64,000 bases of DNA from Karstenula rhodostoma CBS 690.94 (taxonomy: Eukaryota; Ascomycota; Dothideomycetes; Pleosporales; Didymosphaeriaceae). Below are positions 38,400 through 49,575 of this stretch, one piece after another. The position numbers and the translations under genes were made by a program. Where the stretch lies: positions 1,329,375 through 1,393,374 of the forward strand of contig MU001505.1 in the NCBI GenBank assembly GCA_010093485.1. Direction: 5' to 3'. How positions within the stretch are numbered: position 1 is the stretch's first letter; every line of letters begins with the position of its first letter. A model generated the notes under the pieces. The model was not told the DNA's origin. It was given only the letters and a program-made list of their open reading frames with translations, and made no database searches.

Positions 38400-39330
38400 T
38401 ATTAATTTATAAGCTTATATTTCTAAGTAAACTCTAAAGGTATCTAGTCTAAAATTAATCTAGATAGTCTAATAGTCTCCTTAATTAAGGATAATTACCC
38501 TATTTAACTAGTTATTCTAGAGGAATTATACTAACTAGTTACTTTAGACGACCTTAAAGATTATAAGTAGGAGCTTAAATTATATAAGAAGGATAAGGAA
38601 AGCTATATTTTAAGAATTATAGAATATTATACTATAGTCTCTAACTAGTAGATATACTATTCTAAGCTATAAAATCTCTAGAACTAGGTTTATACTACTG
38701 TTTCCTAAGATCTCCTTACTCTAGTAATAATTAATATAGTTAAAGATAATAAATCTACCTTATAATATCTACTTTATATACTAAAGAATAATCTAGCGCC
38801 TACTAAAGGAGTGACTAAGAACCTTATTTAAGTATAGTATTATATTTATCTTAATAAAGTAAAGAGTAGATAGTAGAATCTAGAGACCTAGTTTAAAGAA
38901 TAGTAGCTCCTCTACTATAAAGTAATTATATACTTAGTTAAAGAAACTAAAGGAGTACTTATAACCTATAATTTCCTTAAAGCTTTAGGTGAGAAGATTA
39001 CCCCTAAGTAGTCCCGCTTAATTAAGTAATAAATCCTATTTAATAAGACACTTAAAAGGCCTATAATAATACTTTCTAAGATTAGAAAGGTATTTTTAGC
39101 GCTAATCTAGGAATAATTACTCTACCCTAATTATAAAAGAACTGGTATTTATACGATATTTAGTAGTTAGACTACTAAGTCTAGTGGGGAATTATCTAAT
39201 AATATATAGAATAATAATTATTTTAACTACCCCTATAAGAACGCCTAATATAAATAGTAACTAATTAAATACTAATACTTATAAATAGCTGTCGCTAGTA
39301 CTCTAATTAATAGATCCTAAGTATTTAACC
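38400..39330 (+). pseudogene. Copia-1 gag remnant
   Basis: By position this is the capsid region of the polyprotein. Charged and Q/N-rich codons dominate. No zinc knuckle could be fixed with confidence; a candidate cysteine-rich stretch lies near 39215-39245 (NYFNYPYKN, where Y may stand for C or H). The start codon is not identifiable. Confidence 0.55.
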
Positions 39331-39559
39331 TTTCTAATAAAGAGTAAAATAAGATCTTAAACTATCTAAAACTCCTATAATAGTTAAAGCTATAGACTAA
39401 GATTAATAGCGCTAATTAGAAAATAAGTAATAAGAAGTAGTTTATTATTAACTACCTTAGTAGTATTACAGTAGCTCTTATTAATCTAATTAACCTTCTA
39501 AGTAAAGTCTCTAAGAATAGAATCTATAATATAATATAGAATCCTTACCTACTTTCTAA

Positions 39560-41080
39560 AAGTATAATTCTAGATAATATAATTACTATTTACCTTATTA
39601 ATAATTAGAACCTTTTAGTTACTAGTTCTTTTAAGAAAGCGACTATAGAAGACTAAGTTAAAGTAGGAACTTAAGCTCTACCTATCTTAGAAACGGGAAA
39701 TTACCTAATTAAGAATATTCTTTATAGTAAAAATAGGAAATAATTAGAGAATCTACTACTTAAAGATATAAAGGTAATTAAGAACTTTTATATAAATATT
39801 ATTTTAGAAACTTAACTTAAGAAAGTTAGTATTTAGTATCTTAGCTTAGATAATACCCTAAGGATTGGAATAATTAAATAAAGCGTTATAATAGTAGACC
39901 TATAATATAAGTATAACCTTACTTTTCTTAAATATAAGCCTATATACTCTTATCCTACTATTATAAATATAATTTAACTATCTAAACTAATAAGAGAGAA
40001 TATCTCCTACTTAGATAGTAAAGAACTATAGTATAAGTAATTAGAATACCTTAGGAAAAAGGTATTATAAGCTCTGGTTTCCAGCGTACACAGTATATTA
40101 ATTAAAGGAACACGATAATAAGAATATAAGTATTATATAGTTATATATATAAGTAAGATAATTTTATAATAACTATATAAGTATTTACTATATCTATTCT
40201 ACTATATTATATAGGACCTATTTAATATAGAGTAAGGGTAAATACTTAAATCCTAAATTCTTATAATAAAGGAAGAATTTAGCGGGAAGTTCTATAATTT
40301 TAATCTATAAGGGAAGACACTTTTAGAGATTCTATAATTAATAAAACGCCTGTTAACCTTTATAAAGAATAAGTACTAGCTCTAAATTATATAAATCTAG
40401 TAGGATAACGATATAGTAACACTCCTATAGTAAGGGATATTACAATATAAGGAATAGGTAATTAAAGAAGGAATTATAATTAACCCTTTACTACCTTATA
40501 TATATAAAACTAATAGTTTAGTAGAGTAAGCTAGAAAAGAGCTAATTAAATAAATAGTAAAGATAAGGTCTAGTATAAATCTACTAATAAAGCTATAGCT
40601 AGAGATTATAGATATAGTAGTCTAGCTATATAATATAAGTCTAAGCGCGGTATATAGCTTCTAATTACTAAATAAAGTATTAGATAGCTAGTTCTAATAG
40701 TACTTTTAGTACTATAAGCTAGCAATTATATAATATATAATAATAAATCTCTACCTAGACTAGAGTAGGATTTATACCTATAGATACTGAGTATATCCTC
40801 TAATAAAGGATCGCGAAGCTAGGTATAATAGAAGGGGATTTAAAATAAATCTAAAAGCTTATATCGGGTATTTAGTAGGCTATTAAGCTTTTAATATCTA
40901 TAGAATATAGGTTCCTATACTTAATTAAGTAATTATAACTAGGAATATTATATTTAATAAGATAATCTTCTACTAAGGAGTATATAAAATTAAGCTCCTA
41001 AAGGTAAAAACTCTAAAAATTATAGAAAGTATTTATAAGGATAAGGTTAATAATCTAGAAGATATATTTAATATAATTAA
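39560..41080 (+). pseudogene. Copia-1 protease and integrase remnant
   Basis: The protease site reads ILDNI-ITIYLINN at about 39565-39600, matching the Copia WILDSGATxH pattern with D kept. Integrase is recognised from its C-terminal half: near 40555-40640 a LWPEI-type segment reads L*LEIIDIVV*LYNIS, and near 40855-40945 AYIGYLVGY...YRIWVPTLN continues into ITRNIIFN. That is the Copia GKxxxGYxxxSxxYRVW signature. The zinc-binding and first catalytic part (about 39900-40400) is too changed to assign residues. Copia-2 carries the same segment in reverse near 62700-62800. Confidence 0.82.
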
Positions 41081-41639
41081 TCTTACTTCTAGCTTAAATA
41101 AGCACGCGAGTACCGTAAGAATTAAGGATACTAAGTAACTACTTAGGGGTAAAGAATTAGAGTAAATAGATTCTAAGGATAGCTAGCTAAGGAATTAGAA
41201 AGTAATAATACTAACTACTATATAAGCTATAGGTATAGCTAGCTAGTAGCTAGGAATTTATATAGGCTAAAATTTAAGTATAGGATTTATAACCCTAAAT
41301 ATAATACTATAGCTAGATATTATAGGGACTAATTAATATAATTATAAGGATACTAGAAGCTACTAGAATTAGAATTTAACTAGAAGAACTAGTAAACTAG
41401 AGTCTTAGGATAATACTTCCCTAGAATAGGAGCTTTAAAACCCTACTACTACCTCTTAATCTAGCGTAACTAACTCTATACTGCTAGATAAAGTAGGAAA
41501 TCTACTAGTAAGCTAAAGGTAATAGCGTGTCTTCCCTATAGTAAGTAGGGTAAGTAGATAACTTTAAGAAGAGGTACCTAAAATTAACTAACTAATAAGC
41601 AGGTATTTACTAGTTTAAAAATTAAGATAATAAGATATA

Positions 41640-43450
41640 GATTATAATAATTAGCTAGGGGGTAGATTAAATTTTAGTATATATATACTAATAGTAGATC
41701 TATCTTTAAAAGATAGTTTCTAGATTAACTTTATATATATATTTATACTAGGAGTAGATAAAACCTAGGACGAGTATAAAGGTTATAAGATACTAAATAT
41801 AGTAGTTATAGTAGCTATACTTAAGAAATTAAAACTAGTAATATTATTAGCTTATCTATATAGAGACGAGCTACTACTAAAACTAATACTCTAAAAATAT
41901 TTACTTTCCTATCCTCTAGGAAAGCTATTTAAGTAGGCTGTAATTAAAGAGATTACTACCCTATAGTAGAAAGGAACTTAGATAAAGCTACCCTAATTAT
42001 AAGTAATAGGATACCTACTTCTATTAAAATAAGTATTTATATATAAGCTTAATTAAGATAGTTAGTTTAAGAACTATAAAGCTTATATTATAGTTAGAGG
42101 GGACCTTTAACTAAAAGATATTCTATACTTAACCTATACTACTACGCTTATAGTAAGGTTATTCTAAGTAGTAATAATAATTACTATAGAGTTTAACCTT
42201 AAGATTAAATAATATAATATTATAGGAGTATTCCTAAATACTATAATTATAGTAAATAATTCTATAACCTATAAACTTCTAGATAGGTTTAAAATACCAG
42301 GAATATATATAAGATTAAATTAAGCTCTTTATAGTTTAAGAGACTTACTACTTCTCTAGTATAAAGAGTTTTCCCGCTTACTTAGAGCTAAAGGGCTTAA
42401 AGCTTTAAAGGAAAAGCCTTATTTATTCCTTTTTAGAGATTAAAAAATCCTAGTACTATTCTATATAGATAATATACTACTTCTATATTATAATAACTAT
42501 AGAGAGTAAGCTTAAATACTATAGAATAAGGTTATAAATAAATATAAGATTAAAGATAAGGGACTAGTTAAGTAGTTTCTTAGAGTATAAGTAATTAGAG
42601 ACTAAGATAATTAGATAATTACGCTTATACACAATATATATATTAATAAGATTATAAAAAGATTTAAGTTTTATAAAGCTAGTAGCTTCCTACCCACTCC
42701 TCTCTTAATTAATAAGCTTAAAAAGAGTAAAGGCGAAGTATCGCTATAGTAGATTAAGAGTTATTAAGAAAAGATTAGATTAGTATTATATATAGTAATT
42801 ATACTATAACTAGATATTATATTTACTATATTAAAGCTATCCTTCTTCCTTACTAACCTAAGTATAAAGTATAAAATAATAATTAATTAAATAATTCTAT
42901 ACCTCTATAAGACACACTAGAAAGCAATTTAGTTTAGTAGATATAATAGTCTAGACCTACTTATCTATAAAGATATATCTTTTATAAATAATCTACTAAT
43001 AAAATAATTATCCTATAAATATATTACTCTACTATTTAGTAGCGCTATTCTATAAAAGGTAGCTTACTAAAGTATAATTATAACTTTAACTATAAAAGTA
43101 GAGCTTCTTACTCTAGAGTATATTAGTAAAGAAGTAATAGCTTTAAAGTACTTCTTTACTAAACTTATACTAGACTTAGGATTACTCTAGTAAATTTACT
43201 ATAATAACTAGTAAATAATTAGACTAGTAATTAGAAAAAATAAAAGAATTACTATATACTTTTAATATATTAATATCTAGAATATATAGCTATAATAAGA
43301 GTATATAAAGGGATTATTTAAGGTTTTATATCTTAAAATAAGTAAAATACCTATAAATGGTTTAATAAAAGCGCTATTAAAGTAGTAGTTTATAAGATTT
43401 ATAAAGTTATTTAACCTTTAAAATATAAGTTTTATAATTATAGATATAGA
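41640..43450 (+). pseudogene. Copia-1 reverse transcriptase and RNase H remnant
   Basis: RT begins with FK*AVIKEITTL**KGTW-like sequence (about 41930-41975), then VFIYKLN and YKAYIIVRGDL near 42030-42105, the Copia signature before the palm. The catalytic box YVDD reads YIDN at 42462-42473, followed by ILLLYY. RNase H is at about 43080-43400 and ends with PINGLIKAL near 43350-43375, equivalent to the PADGLTKAL motif that closes Copia pol. Several stops, all at former Q or W codons. The matching Copia-2 sites are at 59734-59745 and near 58769. Confidence 0.88.
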
Positions 43451-45029
43451 AGAAGTAAAGTAAGTAAAGATTTATTAGATTTAATTATAAAAAGCACTTT
43501 TTAACTAAAGAATAAAAGAAAAATAAAGGAAAAATAAAAGAAATCTATTCTACTTAAATATATTAAGTATCTAATTAAAGAGCTTATAAAACTAAGTATA
43601 CTACTATACTTCTAATATATTAGAGTACCTAGTATACCTATATCTAAAGCTACCCTAACTATAAATAGGAGATTCCTTAATTTTAAAAAACCTATCGCGA
43701 CCACGTAGATACTCCTTAGGGTAATTAAAGTTAGGCTACTATTAATCTATACTATAATAACTAATACTTAGGCCTACCTTATAAAGCTACTATAAAGTAT
43801 AGTATTTATAAGGAGTAGGTATACTATACTTAGAAGTATATATAGCCTTCTATAAGCCTACCTCCTAGCTATCTATAGGATAGACCTACTAGAAGGTAGG
43901 TAGAGTAGGGATAGAAGTAGTAGAAGTAGGGATAGGAATAGAAGAAGTAGAGATAGGAGTAGGGATAGAAGTAGGTAAAGATAGGATAGGAGTAGGTAAA
44001 GTAGGAATAGAAGTAAAGGAAGTAGGAAAAAAACTAGATATTAAGTAGGGATTCTATAAAGGTATAAGAAGGGTCTCTTAATTCTTATTCTAATCCTTTA
44101 GTATAGCTTAAATATACTACTATAAATAATTAACCTTATAAGCCTATATATAGTTAGTAAAAATCTAAGTAATAAGAAAGATAAGGGAAGTTTATACTAG
44201 AATTTAGATTATTATAGAATAGGATAAAGTATATTATATATATAGCTAGGAATAGTAGACTATAATAATTAGTAAAACTTAACTAAATAAGTAAAGAATC
44301 TAGCTTATATTAGTTTACACGAGTATATATAATAGTAAAAGTAGTGCCTAGTCTACTAGTTTATAATATTATAGTAGAGGCTATCTAACCTATTACTTAA
44401 GGTACTTATTAAATAGCTAAAATAGCTTATAGGCTAAATAGCTCTAATATACTCTTCTTCTATAACTAGGGGAGTATATAATACTATTAGAAGAGCTTAG
44501 CTAGGAGTATAGAAAGTAGACTAAGTAGGAGGGTAACTATAATAAGTTATTTAAGAAGTTATAGTAAATCTTTTAGTAGTAGCTACTTATTTAGCTTTAA
44601 GTTTCTATTTTTATTTAAGTACTTTAGTAGTATAAGCTTTAGTAGCGTTGTTAGCTATCTAAAAGGTATAAGTAGAGTATTAAAAAGTAAAAGGTAAGAA
44701 TATACTATAAGATAGGATAATAGGGATAAAGAAGAGAAGCTTAAAAGGTATAAAAAATACTTTTTTATTCTACCTACCTCTACTAGTTTATACTATATAA
44801 TAATTACTTACCTTATTTACTATTACTTACTATACCTAGTTATAAGGCTACTACTATTTATAAGTACTATATTAAGTACTAGGAGACTCTTACTCTAGCT
44901 AATTAGTATCGCGATACTAATAATAATATAATATAAGTAGGAAATTATAGTCTAAGCTATATATTTCTAAAGGGAAGCTAATCTAAATAATTAAATTCTA
45001 CTAGTAAATAAATAATAAGTACTATTTAT
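43450..45029 (+). other. Copia-1 3' extension after pol (1.6 kb)
   Basis: Most Copia elements have little between RNase H and the 3' LTR; here 1.6 kb intervenes. It is not a chance insertion, because Copia-2 has the same region in reverse (about 56585-58700). It contains a purine-rich minisatellite and GCGACCACG near 43697. No protein was recognised on either strand. It could be a long 3' UTR, a lost accessory ORF or an old insertion carried by the family. Confidence 0.7.
43875..44035 (+). repeat. Purine-rich minisatellite (GGRATAGAAGTAG)n
   Basis: Irregular tandem repeats of GGGATAGAAGTA / GGAATAGAAGTAG type with 12-18-bp spacing, purine on the plus strand. The equivalent place in Copia-2 is pyrimidine-rich CTATTTTTATTT on the plus strand (about 57590-57632 and 58172-58250) and was the target of the SINE-like insertion. 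Confidence 0.85.
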
Positions 45030-45039
45030 CTAGGGGGTA
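45030..45039 (+). other. Polypurine tract of Copia-1
   Basis: CTAGGGGGTA abuts the 3' LTR. Copia-2 has the complement TACCCCCTAG at 56575-56584. Confidence 0.85.
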
Positions 45040-45245
45040 TATTAAGAATATAAATAATACTTAATAATATTAGGGTTTATAGAGCTCTAATTAGCTATAA
45101 TAAGGGGTACCTTAACCCGAGTACTAAACTAATTCAGGATAAGTGTAGTATATAACTAGCCTTTCTAGTAATCTTTTCTTATATAGTAATCTAATTAATT
45201 CGCTCCCTGAATAAAGGGATATTCGAGCTCCTTTTTTCTATTATA
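45040..45245 (+). repeat. 3' LTR of Copia-1 (206 bp)
   Basis: Same length as the 5' LTR. It has lost most CA/TG in its first half but keeps CCCGAGT, TTCAGGAT, CCCTGAAT and ATTCGAGC, changed in the other LTR. Confidence 0.96.
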
Positions 45246-45752
45246 AGTTATTATATATTTAGCTATTAATAATAGACTAGACTAGAAATACTATAGTAAT
45301 AGATATAGTAAAAAAAGATAAGGATATTTAATACTTAATAAAATCTAATAAATATAATATATAGTATAGAGATAATAAAGGTAATAAATAATAAATAACT
45401 ATATTATATAGTACTATATAGAGGATAGTATAGCTTCTTACCTATTATTTTACTATTAAAATAACTAACTAACTAATAATAATACTAATATTTAATACTA
45501 GTAACTAATTAACTTATTCTAAATTATAAGTATTTTATAACTACTTAGTATATATTTAATTTAAATCTAATTATAAGAGATATATATATCTAGTCTAGTC
45601 TTTATATAAATAAAAGCCTACTAGAAGAGGATAACCTATAATTTTTAAACTATTTAAAATATTTATATTTTAGTACCCTATTAAGTTTCTTTATTAAATT
45701 TTACTATAGCTTATCTAAGCTCGTGAAGTATTATATTTAAGTAAAATTATTA

Positions 45753-45996
45753 AATTATAAGTACTATTAGCTAGTTATATAATATTATCTAATATCTATT
45801 TATATAGTTATTAAATATATTAGCTAGATAGGTATATATATAAAATATATAAATAGAGTAGAAAGAATATAGTATCTAATTATTTATAGAATTATAATAG
45901 ACTATAAAGAATAGATAATAATAATAAAAATAAAAATAAAATAATACTATATAGTATATTAAATATTACTAGAAATATAAAATATAATAGTATATA

Positions 45997-45998
<2 letters not shown>
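45753..45998. other. Short unclassified spacer
   Basis: About 250 bp between family Y and the inverted A-tailed arms. Nothing recognised. Confidence 0.5.
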
Positions 45999-46029
<31 letters not shown>

Positions 46030-47225
46030 AAAAGTTACTATTATAACTACCTAGTAAGAAGGAAATATCTAGAAGTACTATATAGTTCTATTAAATAGCT
46101 CTAAAGGATAGTACTATTTATAATAAAAGAAAAAAAAGGATACCTATAGTATTAGACTTAATTAACTAAATATTAACCTACCTATATATATTATATAATA
46201 TAGTAATACTATAATACTATAATACTATAATATTATATAATACTAGTAAGGTAATATACTCCTTATTTACTAATACCTAATATATAATTATAAAAAAGTT
46301 ATAAAATATTAAAAATATTATAAAATATTAATAATATTATAATTTAAAAAAGAATATAAAAGAGAGATTACTTACTAGTAATAAATAATTTATAATATTA
46401 TATATAAAAGCTAGCTTTTATAGAAAAAAATTTATATTATATTCTATTTTATTAAAATAACTAATAATAATAAATAACTAATTCTTAGTAATAAATATAA
46501 TATAGTATATACTAGTAGTAAGTCTATTAGTAACCTAAATATATCTAACTATATATATTATAAAATCTAATATATTATTTAGTAAGTTAACCTCTATTAG
46601 TATAATAATTAACTTAGTATATAAATAATATAAGTTATAGCTATAGACTATATAATTATAGAGTCTACTAGTAAATTTCTTATATATATATATATATATA
46701 TATAGTGTTACTAATCTAGAATAGAATTACCTCTATAGTAGTTAACTAGAAATAGAGACTTTACTAGTAAGTAGTAAGAGCTAATTATAATAGTTTTTAA
46801 AAGTTAAGAGAAGCTAGACTTTATAGTAAAAGTAATTATAATTAAGTTAAAATAACTTATATAGTTAATAAATATAAAGTAGATAGTAGTAGCTTTATAA
46901 AATATATAAGGAAGTAGTAGGTTATATTAATAATAATAATAGATAGTTAATATTAATAATAATAATAAATAGGTAGTATTAATAGTTATAGTAATAGTAA
47001 TAGGGTAATATACTAAATTATAAGTTATAAGTTATAGGTAAAAGTTTAGAATATTAGTAAGTATAAATAAGAAAAGTTAGTATTAAATAACTATTAGTTA
47101 ATATTATACTAATAATTAAAAAAGTATAAAAATATATAAAATAAGTATTAAAGAAGGATAAAAAGCTTTCTCTAATTATAAATATACTATATAGTCCTAT
47201 AAACCTAGATTAGAATCTAGACTAG
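45999..47225 (-). mobile_element. Left inverted arm, A-tailed (1.2 kb)
   Basis: The arm starts with a 27-base T run (45999-46025), which is a poly(A) tail on the minus strand. Its reverse complement matches the right arm (49576-51427 minus a Z insertion) to near a CTAGATTAGAATCTAG-like palindrome at 47203-47218. The part next to the T run (about 46045-46110, ACTACCTAGTA...GGAAATATCT...ATAGCTCTAAA) resembles the tail-proximal part of the SINE-like elements at 4369 and 57644. It holds near-tandem ACTATAAT repeats (46205-46240), AATAATAAT repeats (46925-46980) and a TA run (46680-46705). It reads best as a 5'-truncated LINE-type copy. Confidence 0.72.
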
Positions 47226-49575
47226 AGTATATATCTACTATATAAATAAAATATCTATAGAGTATATACTATATTACTCTTATAAAAATATTATTAATAT
47301 AATATAGAGAATAAAATAGAATAATATATAAAGTTTATATCTAGAGTATATATACTAGATTAAAAACTTTATATAGGGGTTTCTATTTATTAATATATAT
47401 ACTACTTTTATACTAGACCTACTTTATTAACTCTATAAAGGATTTATAAAGTATATAATTAACTAGCTATCTAGTTTAGTTAACTTAATTTATAGTAATT
47501 TAAAGATAAAATAAAAGACCTCTAGTATAAGTTAAATTAATAAATACTATTATAAGATACCTTATTTCTTAAATATAAAAATCCTTAATAATATACTAGT
47601 TAGCTAAATATTATAATAAACTAGAAATAAGAAAAAGGTAATTATAAAATAAATACTAGTAGTATTTACTCTATTTTTAAAAAGGAGGCTAAATACTATA
47701 TAGTATTTCTATAGTATATATAACTTTATTATACTTTTCTATTACTATAGCTATAATAATAAAATACTTAGCTATATATCTAAAATATTCTAGTAAGTTA
47801 ATATATATAAATAGAAGCTAGTTAACTTTTATCTACTAAATATAAAATATTTCTAGATACTAAAACTATATATAATTATTTATTATATATAAATAGTAAA
47901 GTAGTATAGACTATTACTAAACTATAATTCTACTATATATATAGAAGTTCTATATATATTCCTTATTAAAATATAATTCTATCTAATTAATTATAAAGAT
48001 ACTTTAGTATAGATATATAATTTAAATACTTACTAGATAAGAATATAAATATATAAAACCCTTATAAAATATAATATAGGGGAGGTATTAATTAGAATAT
48101 AATAGCTAGACTAGTAGAAAATAGCTAAATTAGCTAGACTAGTATAACTAGCCTACTATAGTATTAATATAACTAACTCTTTACTTATATAAAAAGTAGA
48201 ATTAAATCTATATTTCTAAATAATAGTTTAAAATATTATAATTTATAGTAACTATCCTAAGTTATATAATATACTAGTAGTAATACTAAAAAAAAAAATT
48301 AAAAGTTAGACTAGTAAAATAAATATTTATTAGAGAAATATAAAATAGTTTAAAAATAACTTTAGTTAGATTAGTATTTATATAATAATAATCTATCTAT
48401 TTTTTAAATACTAAAGGGAGACTAGAAAACTAAATAGTAAAATATTATAGAAAGACTAAAAGTATATCTATTATATACTATATTAGTAGGGTAAAGATAA
48501 GTAGCTAAAGTATAATATATAAATTTAAAAGTATAAGTATAATAATACCCCTCTAAATAGTAGATATATTAGCTAAATTTAGTTAATATTTACTATTATA
48601 GAATAGTATACTATATACTTTATAAAATAAGAAAATACCTATATCTATTTTTTACTAAAGATATTTAATATAATTAACTAGAGATAACTAGATAATATTT
48701 ATAAATTTATTAAACTTTATAGTTAGTTAGTATAAGAGATATACTTAGGGGGGAATAGGTATTAAAAGATATATTAGTATTTCTATATAATATAGATTAT
48801 TAGTATAGTATATATTATACTAATAGAAGGGACTAATATAAACTATCTAAGAAATAGAATATAATTTAATAGTAAATCTAAAATAAATAATAACTATATA
48901 TTTATTATTAATAACTATATTAACTTTTTAGAGTATAATACTATATATAATAAGGACTAGTAATTAAAAAATAAATAAAATATATTAAAATATAATATTA
49001 AATAGGTAAAGAAAAAGTATATAAATATATATAATAAATTAGTATATTTACCTTTAAACTCTAGTAGATAATATAATTATAATAGTAATTTTAGAATATT
49101 AGAATATATTAAAGTAAGTTTCTATAATATACTATAAATTATTCTATTATACTTTAGTATAATTTACTATAAGAATTAATATTACTAAGTACTATATATA
49201 TTTCTTTAATAGTTAATTATAAGATACTAAGAAATTAAGTAGAATTTTAGGGTATATACTCTATACTAATATATAATAATATATATATTTAGACTCTAAA
49301 TATCTAAATATATATATATATAATATTTTATATATATAGCTAAGGATACTATATAAGTAATTTTTAATATATTAAATAAAAAATATTATATTATATATAA
49401 AAAAGTAGAGACTACTCTAATTAAAAATAAAATACTAAGAATACCTATCTAAATAAATTTAAAAAAAAAAAGAGTACTCTAAATAGTATATAGAGTAGTA
49501 GATATATATTCTAAAGTATTTATATTTTTAAAAATAGTAGAATATCTATTAGAAATTATAAGGTAATATAACTAA
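47226..49575. other. Core between inverted arms, unclassified
   Basis: 2.35 kb without inverted partner. If the right arm is the 3' end of a LINE, this would be its upstream body on the plus strand, where endonuclease or reverse transcriptase would be expected. I searched both strands for RT (FADD-like) and transposase motifs and found none I could defend. A G-rich TTAGGGGGGAATAGG lies near 48745. An A10/A9 tract is near 48290 and 49450. Confidence 0.5.

Larger units (their letters stand above)
38020..45245 (+). mobile_element. Ty1/Copia retrotransposon Copia-1, complete (7.2 kb)
   Basis: Two 206-bp LTRs, a primer-binding site directly after the 5' LTR, a purine tract directly before the 3' LTR and a 5-bp duplication AGTTA (38015-38019 and 45246-45250) define a complete element inside family Y. 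The order protease, integrase, reverse transcriptase, RNase H is that of Ty1/Copia. It carries many more CG, CA and TG sites than neighbouring elements, so it is younger or less exposed to RIP. Stops still break every frame. An unusual 1.6-kb region follows pol. Confidence 0.95.
37039..45741. mobile_element. Family Y element, copy 2 (split by Copia-1 and a Z copy)
   Basis: Y sequence is at 37039-37347, 37496-38019 and 45246-45741, about 1.3 kb in total, matching 5801-7117. Its own 11-bp duplication is TAAAATTATTA at 37028-37038 and 45742-45752. Four bases (GTTA) precede the shared start CTTCTAAGTAAG, where copy 1 has seven C residues. Copia-1 entered at AGTTA. A CTCGTGAAG remnant near 45719 shows it is less mutated than copy 1 there. 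Confidence 0.75.
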
